Source: DASUBV01 sp035532295 (GTDB lineage Bacteria; Actinomycetota; Actinomycetes; Streptosporangiales; Streptosporangiaceae). Taken from it: a stretch of DNA of 64,000 nt. The notes under the pieces were generated by a model. That model saw only the letters and a program-made list of their open reading frames with translations. It ran no database searches and was not told where the DNA came from. The position numbers and the translations under genes were made by a program. This document shows, piece after piece, positions 8,238 to 17,041 of the stretch. The DNA lies in the NCBI GenBank assembly GCA_035532295.1, contig DATKRH010000058.1, positions 27,521 to 91,520 on the forward strand, written 5' to 3'. Position 1 is the first letter of the stretch. Every line of letters starts with the position of its first letter.

Positions 8238-9197
8238 TCAGTCCGGGGTCCAGTAGCGCTCGGCCGCGAAGATCAGCGCGGCCGCCCCGACGAGCCCCGC
8301 GCTCTGGCCCAGCGCGGCCGGCACGACCTGGACCTGCCGCGCGAACTCCAGGCGGGCGTGCGCGCGCAGCGCGTCGGTCAGCGGATCGAACAGCAGCGGG
8401 CCTGCCTGCGACAGCCCGCCGCCGACCGAGACGACCTCCAGGTCGCACAGGCTAATGGCCGACGCGATCGCGATGCCGAGCGCCCGCCCGGCCCGCCGCA
8501 TGGCGGCCAGCCCGACCGGGTGACCCTGCGCGCCGTCGTCGGCCAGTTCCCTGGCGGTCGCGTCCCGCTGTCCGGGCCGCCAGCCCTGGGCCTGCGCCCA
8601 CTGGACCAGGGCGGGGCCGCGTGCGATCGCCTCGACGCAGCCCCGGCCGCCGCAGCCGCACACCGGCCCGTCCTGCGGATCGACGACGATATGGCCGATG
8701 TGACCGGCGTTGCCGGAGGCACCGTTGATCAGCTTGCCGTCGAGGATGAGGCCGCCGCCCACGCCGGTCGAGACGACCATGCCGAGCATGCTGGCCCGGC
8801 CGCGGCCGGCGCCGCGCCAGTGCTCTCCCGCCGCCATGCAGATCGCGTCGTTGTGCACTCGCACCGGCAGGCCGGGCAGCCGCCGCGCCAGCCGGTCCCG
8901 CAGCGGGAACGCCCGCCAGCCCGGCAGGTTGAGCGGGGAGACCACGCCGGCCGGCCACTCCATCGGCCCCCCGCAGCCACAGCCCACGCCGGCCAGCCCG
9001 GCGCTGTCGCCAATGCCGGCCTTCTCCAGTACCTCGGTGAACAGCGCCTCCAGCGTGCGCCAGAGCTGCTCGGAGTCGAGGCCGGCGGGGGTGGGGGTGC
9101 GCGCCCGGGTGACCAGGCGGCCGACCGGATCCACCACGCCAGCGGCGATCTTGGTGCCGCCGATATCGAGCGCCAGCGCGCAGCGCGCGTCCTCCAT
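8238..9197 (-). CDS. ROK family sugar kinase (glucokinase-like)
   Basis: From the ATG at 9197, preceded by GGGAGG, the protein is 319 residues. Residues 10-17 (LDIGGTKI) form the phosphate-binding motif, HND at 116-118 carries the catalytic Asp, and the ROK zinc site is GHIGH plus CGCGGRGC at 180-187. Such enzymes phosphorylate glucose or N-acetyl sugars with ATP. Specificity is not readable by eye; glucokinase (glkA-type) is the commonest assignment in actinobacteria. An upstream in-frame start at 9272 would overlap the divergent AAA gene start at 9249 and is less likely. Confidence 0.9.
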   Translation of the reverse strand: MEDARCALALDIGGTKIAAGVVDPVGRLVTRARTPTPAGLDSEQLWRTLEALFTEVLEKAGIGDSAGLAGVGCGCGGPMEWPAGVVSPLNLPGWRAFPLRDRLARRLPGLPVRVHNDAICMAAGEHWRGAGRGRASMLGMVVSTGVGGGLILDGKLINGASGNAGHIGHIVVDPQDGPVCGCGGRGCVEAIARGPALVQWAQAQGWRPGQRDATARELADDGAQGHPVGLAAMRRAGRALGIAIASAISLCDLEVVSVGGGLSQAGPLLFDPLTDALRAHARLEFARQVQVVPAALGQSAGLVGAAALIFAAERYWTPD

Positions 9198-9248
9198 CCC
9201 GAGCCTCCCAAGATGCGCGGCTGGCCGACCTCGACATAGTGTCGAGCT

Positions 9249-10706
9249 GTGCAGCCTACGAGTCAGTCTCACTCATCAGCCCCCCAGCCACTTTCGTCCG
9301 CCCCGCCCCGGGCCGCCACCGTGGGCGAACTGCGCGCCAGCGGATACCAGTCGCGCAGCGTCAAGGCAGAGATGCGGGAGAACCTGCTCGCCGCCATGCG
9401 CGCCGGCGAGGACGCCTTCCCCGGCATCATCGGCTTCGGGCAGACGGTGCTGCCGCAACTGGAGCGCGCGATCATCGCCGGGCACGACGTGATCCTGCTC
9501 GGCGAGCGGGGACAGGGCAAGACGCGCCTGATCCGGACGCTGATCCTGCTGCTGGATGAGTGGACCCCGGCGGTCGCCGGGTGCGAGATCAACGACCACC
9601 CCTACGCGCCGGCCTGCGCGCGCTGCCGCCGCCTGGCGGCGCAGCAGGGCGATGACCTGGCGATCGCCTGGCGTCATCGCGGCGACCGGTACGGCGAGAA
9701 GCTGGCCACGCCCGACACGAGCGTCGGCGACCTCGTCGGCGACATCGACCCGGTCAAGGTCGCCGAGGGCCGGACTCTCGGTGACCCCGAGACCATTCAC
9801 TACGGGCTGGTGCCCCGGACCAACCGCGGAATTTTCTGCCTGAACGAGCTGCCCGACCTCGCCGAGCGGATTCAGGTCGCGCTGCTCAACGTGCTGGAGG
9901 AACGCGACATCGGCGTCCGCGGGTACGCACTGCGGCTGCCGCTGGACCTCGTCCTGGTCGCCAGCGCCAACCCGGAGGATTACACCAACCGCGGCCGGAT
10001 CATCACCCCGCTCAAGGACAGGTTCGGGGCGGAGATCCGTACCCACTACCCGGTGTCGCTGGAGGCCGAGCTCGCGCTCATCCGCCAGGAAGCCCAGATC
10101 GCGTGGGGCGGCTCGACGCCGGGCGCGATCCTGCCCGATCACCTCGTGCAGGTCGTCGCCCGGTTCACCCGGCTCGTCCGGGCCTCGCCCGCCGTCGACG
10201 CCCGGTCCGGGGTGTCCGCGCGGTTCGCGATCGCGGCCGCCGAGGCGGTCGCCGCCTCGGCCGTCCGGCGAGCCGCGATCAGCGGCGAGGAGCAGGCCGT
10301 GGCCAGGGTCTGCGATCTCCCGGCGACCATCGCCACGCTGCGCGGCAAGGTGGAGTTCGAGGTCAGCGAGGAGGGCCGGGAGCAGGAGGTGCTCGATCAC
10401 CTGCTGCGCCGGGCCATCGCCGAGACCTTCCGGGCCACGCTCGGCAGCGCCGACCTGAACGGGCTGCTGGCCAGGTTCGGCGAGGGCGGCGTGGTCGAGA
10501 CTGGCGACCTGCTGGCGGCCACCGACCTGCTGCGCAGGATTGGCGAGGTGCCCGGCCTGGCGAAGATCATGGAGCGGCTGCACATGGACGGCGGCGAATC
10601 GCTCGGCCAGGCGGCGGCGGCGCTGGAGTTCGCACTGGAAGGGCTGTACCTGATGCGGCGGCTGTCGAAGGACTCCCTCGACGGCGGCGCTGTCTACCGG
10701 ACCTGA
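9249..10706 (+). CDS. MoxR/Mg-chelatase-type AAA+ ATPase
   Basis: The protein is 485 residues with a GTG start. Walker A is GERGQGKT at 85-92; Walker B is GIFCLNELPDL near 192-202, followed by the sensor-1 region VLVASANPEDY. Between them sits an unusual Cys-containing insert (ACARCRR near 120). This type of AAA+ protein works as a chaperone-like ATPase with a von Willebrand A (VWA) partner, loading metals or remodelling client proteins. The VWA partner is the next gene, 52 bp downstream. The client is unknown; there is no oxidoreductase or gas-vesicle gene next door. Confidence 0.88.
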   Translation: MQPTSQSHSSAPQPLSSAPPRAATVGELRASGYQSRSVKAEMRENLLAAMRAGEDAFPGIIGFGQTVLPQLERAIIAGHDVILLGERGQGKTRLIRTLILLLDEWTPAVAGCEINDHPYAPACARCRRLAAQQGDDLAIAWRHRGDRYGEKLATPDTSVGDLVGDIDPVKVAEGRTLGDPETIHYGLVPRTNRGIFCLNELPDLAERIQVALLNVLEERDIGVRGYALRLPLDLVLVASANPEDYTNRGRIITPLKDRFGAEIRTHYPVSLEAELALIRQEAQIAWGGSTPGAILPDHLVQVVARFTRLVRASPAVDARSGVSARFAIAAAEAVAASAVRRAAISGEEQAVARVCDLPATIATLRGKVEFEVSEEGREQEVLDHLLRRAIAETFRATLGSADLNGLLARFGEGGVVETGDLLAATDLLRRIGEVPGLAKIMERLHMDGGESLGQAAAALEFALEGLYLMRRLSKDSLDGGAVYRT

Positions 10707-10751
10707 CGGTGCAGACGGTGCAGACGGCGCAGACGGCGCAGACGGTGGAAA
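10707..10751. repeat. 9-bp tandem repeat between the ATPase and VWA genes
   Basis: Five near-identical copies of GCAGACGG(T/C) fill almost the whole intergenic gap. The array ends just before the AAGGCAAGC ribosome-site region of the VWA gene, so copy number would set the distance between the two coupled genes. Confidence 0.8.
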
Positions 10752-10758
10752 GGCAAGC

Positions 10759-12750
10759 ATGAGCGGCTACCGCTACGGTCCCTACCGGGACGGCCCCGAT
10801 CCGCTGGAACCGCCCTACGACGTCCGCGGGGCGGTCGACGAGCTCGGCGAATCGGTCCTTGAGGGGGCCGATCCGGCCTCGGCCCTGCGCGACCTGCTGC
10901 GGCGTGGCCTGGCCGGGCATCGTGGCCTGGACGACATGCTCCGCCGGGTGCGGGAGCGCCAGCGTGAGGTCCGCGGCCGGGGCCGTCTCGACGGCGTCCT
11001 GGAGGAGGTCCGCGCGCTGCTCGACACCGCGATCGGCCAGGAGCGGGCGGAGCTGTTCCCCGACCCCGACGACTCCGCGCGGATGCGCGAGGCGGAGCTG
11101 GACGCGCTGCCGTCCGACGCCGCGCAGGCGATCCGGCAGCTCGCTGACTACAACTGGCAGTCGCCGACGGCCCGCCAGACCTTCGAGGAGCTCAAGTCGC
11201 TGCTGCGGCGGGAGGTCCTGGACAGCCAGTTCCGCGGCATGAAGCAGACCCTGGCCGAGCCGGACCAGGAGGCTCTGCAGCGCGTCAAGGACATGATGGC
11301 CGCGCTCAACTCGATGCTGGCGGCGGACGCCCGCGGCGACCATGAGCAGCAGGATTTCGACGACTTCATGGCGGAGTACGGCGACCTGTTCCCGGACTCC
11401 CCGGCCAACCTCGAGGAGCTCGTCGACTCCCTGGTCCGGCGGATGTCCGCGGCGCAGCGGCTGCTGGACTCGCTCACCGACGATCAGCGCGACGAGCTGT
11501 CCGGCCTGATGTCGCAGACGCTGGAGGACACCGGCCTGGCCGCCGAGATGGCCTGGCTGGCCGACCAACTGCGGTCCCGGCGGCCGGACATGGACGCCGA
11601 GGGCTGGCCGCGGGCCCGGATGACCGGCCAGGAGCCGCTCGGCCTGGGCGACGCGACCTCGGCCCTGGCCGAGCTCGCGGACCTGGCTGAGCTGGAGGAC
11701 GCACTGCGCCAGGACTATCCGGGCGCCCGGCTGGATGACGTCGACGAGGAGGCCGTCCGCCGCGCGCTGGGCCGTCAGGCCGTCGATGACATGGCGGCGC
11801 TACGGCAGATCGAGCGGGAGCTGGAGCGGCAGGGCTACCTGCAGCGCACCGACGGCCAGCTGGAGCTCACGCCCAAGGCCGTCCGCCGCCTCGGCGAGAC
11901 GGCGCTGCGCAAGGTCTTCGCCGAGCTCCCCGAGGGCAGTCACGGCAGCCATGACCAGCGCGGCACCGGGCAGGCCGGGGAGCTCACCGGCAGCACGCGG
12001 CCCTGGCGCTTTGGCGACGAGCAGCCCATCGACGCCGCGGCCACGGTGCGAAATGCCCTGCTACGGGGCGGGATGACCCCCGCCGGGGTGACCCCCGCCG
12101 GGGTGACCGGGCGGGTGCCGCGGGTCCGCCTGAACGTGCGCGACTTCGAGGTCGAGGAGACCGAGCGGCGCGCGACCGCGGCGGTCTGCCTGCTGGTCGA
12201 CCTGTCCTATTCCATGGAGCTGCGCGGCACCTGGGGAGCCGCCAAGCAGACGGCCCTGGCCCTGCACGCGCTCGTGCGGACCAGGTACCCGCAGGACGCG
12301 ATCCAGGTGATCGGCTTCTCCAACTATGCGCGGGAGCTGCGCGAGACCGAGCTGGCCAGCCTGAGCTGGGACATGGTCCAGGGCACGAACCTGCACCACG
12401 CCCTGGTGCTGGCCGGCCGGTTCCTCGACCGGCGGCCCGAGCACAACCCGGTCGTGCTGATCATCACCGACGGGGAGCCGACCGCTCACCTGCGCCGGGA
12501 TGGCCAGTTCTGGTTCGACTGGCCCCCGTCGCCCGAGACCCTGGAGCTCACCCTGGCCGAGGTGGACAAGATGACCAGGCGGCAGGCCACCATGAACATC
12601 TTCATGCTCGCCGACGACGAGCGGCTGACCGCCTTCGTCGACGAGGTGGCCAGGCGTAACGGCGGCCGGGTGCTCCGGGCGGCGGGCGACAGCCTGGGCG
12701 AGTACGTCGTCCGGGATTTCCTGCGAACGCGGCGTGAAGGCAGCCGATAG
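10759..12750 (+). CDS. VWA-domain protein, partner of the MoxR-type ATPase
   Basis: The protein is 663 residues. The first ~450 are acidic and helix-rich, with no family I recognise. The C-terminal VWA domain holds a complete MIDAS: Asp481-x-Ser483-x-Ser485 (DLSYS), a Thr in GTNLHHA and Asp in ITDGEPT. It lacks a signal peptide and membrane helix, so it should be cytosolic. The gene order ATPase then VWA is the standard MoxR arrangement, where the VWA protein binds metal and recruits the client. A 15-bp repeat at about 12072-12110 gives a TPAGV tandem motif just before the VWA domain. Confidence 0.88.
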   Translation: MSGYRYGPYRDGPDPLEPPYDVRGAVDELGESVLEGADPASALRDLLRRGLAGHRGLDDMLRRVRERQREVRGRGRLDGVLEEVRALLDTAIGQERAELFPDPDDSARMREAELDALPSDAAQAIRQLADYNWQSPTARQTFEELKSLLRREVLDSQFRGMKQTLAEPDQEALQRVKDMMAALNSMLAADARGDHEQQDFDDFMAEYGDLFPDSPANLEELVDSLVRRMSAAQRLLDSLTDDQRDELSGLMSQTLEDTGLAAEMAWLADQLRSRRPDMDAEGWPRARMTGQEPLGLGDATSALAELADLAELEDALRQDYPGARLDDVDEEAVRRALGRQAVDDMAALRQIERELERQGYLQRTDGQLELTPKAVRRLGETALRKVFAELPEGSHGSHDQRGTGQAGELTGSTRPWRFGDEQPIDAAATVRNALLRGGMTPAGVTPAGVTGRVPRVRLNVRDFEVEETERRATAAVCLLVDLSYSMELRGTWGAAKQTALALHALVRTRYPQDAIQVIGFSNYARELRETELASLSWDMVQGTNLHHALVLAGRFLDRRPEHNPVVLIITDGEPTAHLRRDGQFWFDWPPSPETLELTLAEVDKMTRRQATMNIFMLADDERLTAFVDEVARRNGGRVLRAAGDSLGEYVVRDFLRTRREGSR

Positions 12751-12825
12751 GCACTTTTTACCTTCATCGCGCGAACTTTAACGTGCGTGGCTTTCGGCAT
12801 GCCTCCCGCGTGGAAGCTTCACGTC

Positions 12826-13086
12826 ATGAGCACAGCCGACGCCGCGCACCGCCTGGCCCTGGCCGTTCGGGAGGGCGCGACGACGGTCCTGGCCGTCGCG
12901 GCCATCGTCGCCATCGTGCTCGGGCTGATGTACCTGCTGCGCAGCTGGGACCTGCCGCACCTGCTGCTGGGCCAGGCCCGCACCGGGGACCGCGTCCGGC
13001 GGGCCGTCATCTGCCTGGTCGCCGGCTGCTCCTGCGCCGTCGCGGCCTGGCTGATCCGGCCTCGCCGCCCGGCCAGGAGCCGATGA
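12826..13086 (+). CDS. Small two-helix membrane protein
   Basis: From the ATG at 12826 the protein is 86 residues with two predicted membrane helices (about 18-38, VLAVAAIVAIVLGLMYLL, and 58-78, AVICLVAGCSCAVAAWLI) and basic ends. The frame is open from 12787, but the residues before 12826 are polar and unlike a start region. It lies 75 bp after the VWA gene on the same strand and may belong to that operon. I recognise no family. Confidence 0.5.
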   Translation: MSTADAAHRLALAVREGATTVLAVAAIVAIVLGLMYLLRSWDLPHLLLGQARTGDRVRRAVICLVAGCSCAVAAWLIRPRRPARSR

Positions 13087-13178
13087 GGCGCCGGCACCCG
13101 TCGGCCGCGCAGACTCAGCCCCGGCGGAGTCGAGGCCAGCCAGCCGGCCGGGGCAGGTCGCTGCCCTAGGATCACCAC

Positions 13179-13745
13179 ATGTCCTTTACTGAGCAACTGC
13201 TGCTCTGGCTGCACATCGGATTCGCCCTGTTCACGATCGGCCCGGTCAGCGTGGCCATCATGTCAACGCCCCGTTATGTCAGGGCCCGCAACCTGACCGT
13301 GGTCCGTTATCTGTACCGGACCACCCGGATCTTCGCCCTGATCTGTCTCGGGACGCTGATCTTCGGGATCGTCCTCGGCCAGCAGCGCGGCGATCTCGCC
13401 AAGCCGTGGCTGACGGCGGCCATGACGCTGTTCGTCGTGGCGATCGCGCTGCTGGTGATCATCATCCGCGACCAGCGCAAGGCCATCACCGCGCTGGAAG
13501 TAGCCGAAGCGGCCGAGGGGGCCATCGCCCAGGCCAGCAACGGCGGCGCGAGCGTTACGGTGCAGGACTCCAGCCCCGAGGCCGCCGACGACGCACACGC
13601 GGCCGGCGAGCCCGAGCCGGTCCAGCCCGGCGGCCCCGGGACCGCCCGCCAGGTGGCCACCGTCGAGCGCGGCCGGATCGCCACCATGGGCGCCGTGGTG
13701 ACCGTTATCTGGCTGGTCATCCTCGTGCTGATGGTGTGGCAGTAA
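13179..13745 (+). CDS. DUF2269-like integral membrane protein
   Basis: The protein is 188 residues with four predicted membrane helices: about 5-27, 49-67, 78-98 and 165-187. The opening LLWLHIGFALFTIGPVSVA with a membrane His and the following charged loop resemble the DUF2269 / predicted integral membrane family. A 60-residue Ala/Glu/Pro-rich, probably cytoplasmic loop separates helices 3 and 4. Function is unknown. It is downstream of, and co-oriented with, the ATPase-VWA pair. Confidence 0.65.
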   Translation: MSFTEQLLLWLHIGFALFTIGPVSVAIMSTPRYVRARNLTVVRYLYRTTRIFALICLGTLIFGIVLGQQRGDLAKPWLTAAMTLFVVAIALLVIIIRDQRKAITALEVAEAAEGAIAQASNGGASVTVQDSSPEAADDAHAAGEPEPVQPGGPGTARQVATVERGRIATMGAVVTVIWLVILVLMVWQ

Positions 13746-13938
13746 GAAGGAAGCGGCCTCGCCGACGCCCGGCCCGCCTTCGGCCCGCGCTTGGCAAAAT
13801 TAACGTCAATAATTATTGCCAGTATTGGCGTCCTTATGACGGTACCGACCCTTACGGAAGTACGATGCGGGCCGCAGCTAACACTGCTCGCGTGACGACA
13901 CAGGCTGGTGTCGGCATGTCACTTATGAAGGAGAATCA

Positions 13939-14196
13939 GTGAGTTCTGCAACCGTGCCCGGCGGCGCCTCTGGCCGGCGCCCGCTGGCGATCGTGCTCGC
14001 CGTCGTCGGAATCCTGGCCGTCATCATCGGCGTGATGTTCATGGTCGTCACTGGCCTGCCGCATTTCATGGTCGCCGGCAGCCATGTCCACAGCTCAAGC
14101 GGTCATCACCTCGCCCGCGGAGCCACGGCGCTCGTCGTCGGCGTGCTCTTGCTGGGCGGCGCGTGGTGGGTTAACAAGTCCAAGGCTGCCAGCTAG
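13939..14196 (+). CDS. Small two-helix protein with His-rich loop
   Basis: The protein is 85 residues with a GTG start and a good AAGGAG ribosome site (13927-13932). Two membrane helices (about 17-38 and 60-78) flank a short loop rich in His, Met and Ser: HFMVAGSHVHSSSGHHLARG has five His in 20 residues. Such a loop could bind copper or zinc. The upstream 190 bp is AT-rich for this genome (TTAACGTCAATAATTATTG near 13800) and probably holds its promoter. I recognise no family. Confidence 0.6.
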   Translation: MSSATVPGGASGRRPLAIVLAVVGILAVIIGVMFMVVTGLPHFMVAGSHVHSSSGHHLARGATALVVGVLLLGGAWWVNKSKAAS

Positions 14197-14270
14197 CCGC
14201 GGGATGTCACCGGGTGGCCGGCGGCAGGCCAGTTCAGGCAGGGCGCCGGCCGCCACCATTTAATGCCCGA

Positions 14271-15455
14271 TCAGTCACTCGATCGGGCCAGTGCGCCGCG
14301 CAGGTCCTCCAGCAGGTCGTCGGCCGTCTCCAGGCCAACCGACAGTCGCACCAGGTCGGCCGGCACCTCCAGCGCCGACCCCGCTACGGAGGCGTGCGTC
14401 ATCCGGGCCGGATGCTCGATCAGCGACTCGACCCCGCCCAGCGACTCGGCCAGGGTAAACAGGCGGGTCCGGCCGCAGATCGCGAGGGCCTCCTGCTCGC
14501 CGCCGCGGGCCCGGAAGGACACCATGCCGCCGAACTCGCGCATCTGCTTGGCCGCCACCTCATGGCCCGGGTGCGAGTCCAGGCCCGGGTAGTAGACCTC
14601 GGCCACCGCCGGGTGGCTGGCCAGCATGTCCGCCACCCGCTGGGCACTGCGCGAATGCCGGTCCATCCGCACCCCCAGCGTCTTGATCCCGCGCAAGGTC
14701 AGCCACGCGTCGAACGGTCCGGCCACCGACCCCGTCGCATTCTGGACGAACGCTAGCTGCTCGCCCAGCCCGGCGTCGGCGACCACGGCCGCCCCGCCCA
14801 CCACGTCGGAGTGTCCGCCCAGGTACTTGGTCGTCGAGTGAATCACCACGTCGGCGCCGAGTGCCAGCGGCTGCTGCAGGTACGGCGAGGCGAAGGTGTT
14901 GTCGACCACCAGCAGCGCGCCGGTGTCGTGCGCAATCCCGGCCAGCACAGCGATGTCGGCGATCGACAGGAGCGGGTTGGTGGGCGACTCGATCCAGACC
15001 AGCCTGGCCGGGTGTGCGGCCAGCGCGGCCCGGACGGCGGCCGGATCGGACATCCGCACCGACTCATAGGCCACGCCCCAGCCGCTCAGGACCTTGTCGA
15101 ACAGCCGGAACGTGCCGCCGTACGCGTCATGCGGGATGAGCACGCGATCGCCCGGCCGGCACGCGGCCCGCACCAGGCAGTCCGACGCGGCCATGCCGGA
15201 GGCGAACGCCAGGGTGCGGGTCCCGCCCTCCAGCGCCGTCAGGCATTCCTCCAGCGCGCCCCTGGTGGGATTGGCCGACCGCGAGTACTCGTAGCCCCGC
15301 GCCCCGAGCGCGCGACCGCGCAGGCCGCCGACGCCATCCTGCTTGAAGGTCGAGACCTGGTAGATCGGCGGGACAACCGCGCCGGTCACCGGGTCCGGCT
15401 CCTGGCCGGCGTGGATCGCGAGCGTGTCGAACCCGTCGGTGTGCTCGGTCTGCAT
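14271..15455 (-). CDS. metB: Cystathionine gamma-synthase/lyase family PLP enzyme
   Basis: The protein is 394 residues, the normal length. The PLP lysine is Lys210 in VIHSTTKYLGGHSD; the AYGGTFRLF and SVGLETADDLLEDL blocks are typical of this Cys/Met metabolism family. The gene starts 15 bp after the stop of cbs, so they form an operon. With Cbs making cystathionine from homocysteine, this enzyme most likely acts as the gamma-lyase that yields cysteine, though MetB-type synthase activity is usual for the annotated family and both are possible. Confidence 0.93.
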   Translation of the reverse strand: MQTEHTDGFDTLAIHAGQEPDPVTGAVVPPIYQVSTFKQDGVGGLRGRALGARGYEYSRSANPTRGALEECLTALEGGTRTLAFASGMAASDCLVRAACRPGDRVLIPHDAYGGTFRLFDKVLSGWGVAYESVRMSDPAAVRAALAAHPARLVWIESPTNPLLSIADIAVLAGIAHDTGALLVVDNTFASPYLQQPLALGADVVIHSTTKYLGGHSDVVGGAAVVADAGLGEQLAFVQNATGSVAGPFDAWLTLRGIKTLGVRMDRHSRSAQRVADMLASHPAVAEVYYPGLDSHPGHEVAAKQMREFGGMVSFRARGGEQEALAICGRTRLFTLAESLGGVESLIEHPARMTHASVAGSALEVPADLVRLSVGLETADDLLEDLRGALARSSD

Positions 15456-15470
15456 TGCCGTCCCCCCTGG

Positions 15471-16865
15471 CTAGCTGGTGGCGTGCCCGGACAGGAACGT
15501 CAGCACGTCCTGCCTGGTGATCATCCCGGCCGGCTTGCCGTCCACGAGCACCAGCGCGGCGCCCGCGTGGCCGAGGGCGGCCACGGCGGCGCTGATCGGC
15601 TCCCCGGAGCCGACACTCGGCAGCGGCGGGGACATCAGCCCCGATACCGCGTCCTCGGGCGTTGCCCGGCCCGTTACCAGCGCGTCCAGCAGGTCGCGCT
15701 CCACGATCGACCCGACCACCTCGGCCGCCATGACCGGCGGCTCGGCGCTCAGCACCGGCAGCTGGGACACGTCGTACTCGCGCAGGCTCTCGATGGCGGT
15801 CCGGACCTTATCGGCCGGGTGCACATGGACGAACGGCGGCAGCAGGCCCGCCTTGCGCTCGATCACGTCGGCCACCCTCGGCTCGGCGGTCTCGGCGGCC
15901 AGGAAGCCGTAGTCGGCCATCCACTCATCGTTGAAGATCTTCGACAGGTACCCCCGGCCGCCGTCCGGCAGCAGCACCACGATCACGTCGCCGGGGCGGG
16001 CATCCCGGGCGACCCGCAGCGCGGCCACCACGGCCATCCCGCAGGAGCCACCCGTCAGCAGCGCCTCCTCGCGGGCCAGCCGCCGGGTCATCAGGAAGGA
16101 GTCCGCGTCGTTGACCGCGATGATCGCGTCGCAGATGCTCTTGTCGTAGGTCTCGGGCCAGATGTCCTCGCCGACCCCCTCGACCAGGTAGGGCCGGCCG
16201 CTGCCGCCCGAGTAGACCGACCCCTCCGGGTCCGCGCCGATTACCTGAACCCGGCCGCCGGAGACATCCTTGAGATAACGGCCCGCCCCGGAGATGGTCC
16301 CGCCCGTCCCGATACCGGCGACGAAGTGCGTGACGCGACCGTCGGTCTGCGCCCAGATCTCCGGGCCGGTCGAGTGGTAGTGCGAGGCCGCGTTCTCCGG
16401 GTTGGCGTACTGATTGGGCTTCCAGCCGCCCGGCGTCTCGGCCGCCAGCCGGTCCGACACGGAGTAATAGGAGTCCGGATGCTCGGGTGACACGGTGGTC
16501 GGGCAGACCACGACCTCCGCGCCGTACGCCCGCAGCACGCTGATCTTGTCCTGCCCCACCTTGTCGGGGCAGACGAACAGGCACCGGTAGCCCTTCTCGG
16601 CCGCCACGATCGCCAGGCCAACGCCGGTGTTTCCCGAGGTCGGCTCGACGATAGTGCCGCCGGGCCGCAGCTGTCCCGACGCCTCGGCCGCCTCGATCAT
16701 CCGCAGCGCGATCCGGTCCTTCACTGATCCGCCGGGGTTGAAGTACTCCACCTTGGCCAGGACGTCTGGCGCCGGGCTGGAGCCGCCGAGCTGCTTGGTT
16801 ACCCTGCGCAGCCTGAGCAGCGGAGTATTCCCCACGAGCTCGATCAGCGAGTCATGCACCTGCAT
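15471..16865 (-). CDS. cbs: Cystathionine beta-synthase
   Basis: The protein is 464 residues: a PLP-dependent beta-replacement domain (1-320) and a tandem CBS-domain pair (about 335-460). The PLP lysine is Lys49 in NPGGSVKDR; the substrate loop is EPTSGNTGVG and the phosphate cradle GIGTGGTISGAG. It condenses serine and homocysteine to cystathionine, the first step of reverse transsulfuration. No haem-binding N-terminal extension is present, as expected for a bacterial enzyme. The second CBS domain ends GMITRQDVLTFL. It is the first gene of the cbs-metB operon. Confidence 0.95.
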   Translation of the reverse strand: MQVHDSLIELVGNTPLLRLRRVTKQLGGSSPAPDVLAKVEYFNPGGSVKDRIALRMIEAAEASGQLRPGGTIVEPTSGNTGVGLAIVAAEKGYRCLFVCPDKVGQDKISVLRAYGAEVVVCPTTVSPEHPDSYYSVSDRLAAETPGGWKPNQYANPENAASHYHSTGPEIWAQTDGRVTHFVAGIGTGGTISGAGRYLKDVSGGRVQVIGADPEGSVYSGGSGRPYLVEGVGEDIWPETYDKSICDAIIAVNDADSFLMTRRLAREEALLTGGSCGMAVVAALRVARDARPGDVIVVLLPDGGRGYLSKIFNDEWMADYGFLAAETAEPRVADVIERKAGLLPPFVHVHPADKVRTAIESLREYDVSQLPVLSAEPPVMAAEVVGSIVERDLLDALVTGRATPEDAVSGLMSPPLPSVGSGEPISAAVAALGHAGAALVLVDGKPAGMITRQDVLTFLSGHATS

Positions 16866-17041
16866 AGCTCAACCACCTTGTCATTGGTCCCCTGACGCTA
16901 TCCCACGCCATGCCCTGCGGCCGCAGGTCAGCGGGGCCTGGCCCGGCCGCGGGGAGCACGTGCATGAGGGCAAGACCGGGAGGGTATGCGGCGTTGCATA
17001 AGCTACCGTCGGGTTAACTACAGATCTTCCAGGGAGTCACC

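Noticed and set aside
6437..8455. A 672-codon open frame on the plus strand overlapping hppD, ilvA and the ROK kinase
   Set aside because: It crosses three recognised genes on both strands and its protein is Arg/Gly/Gln-rich with no family features; high GC keeps shadow frames open.
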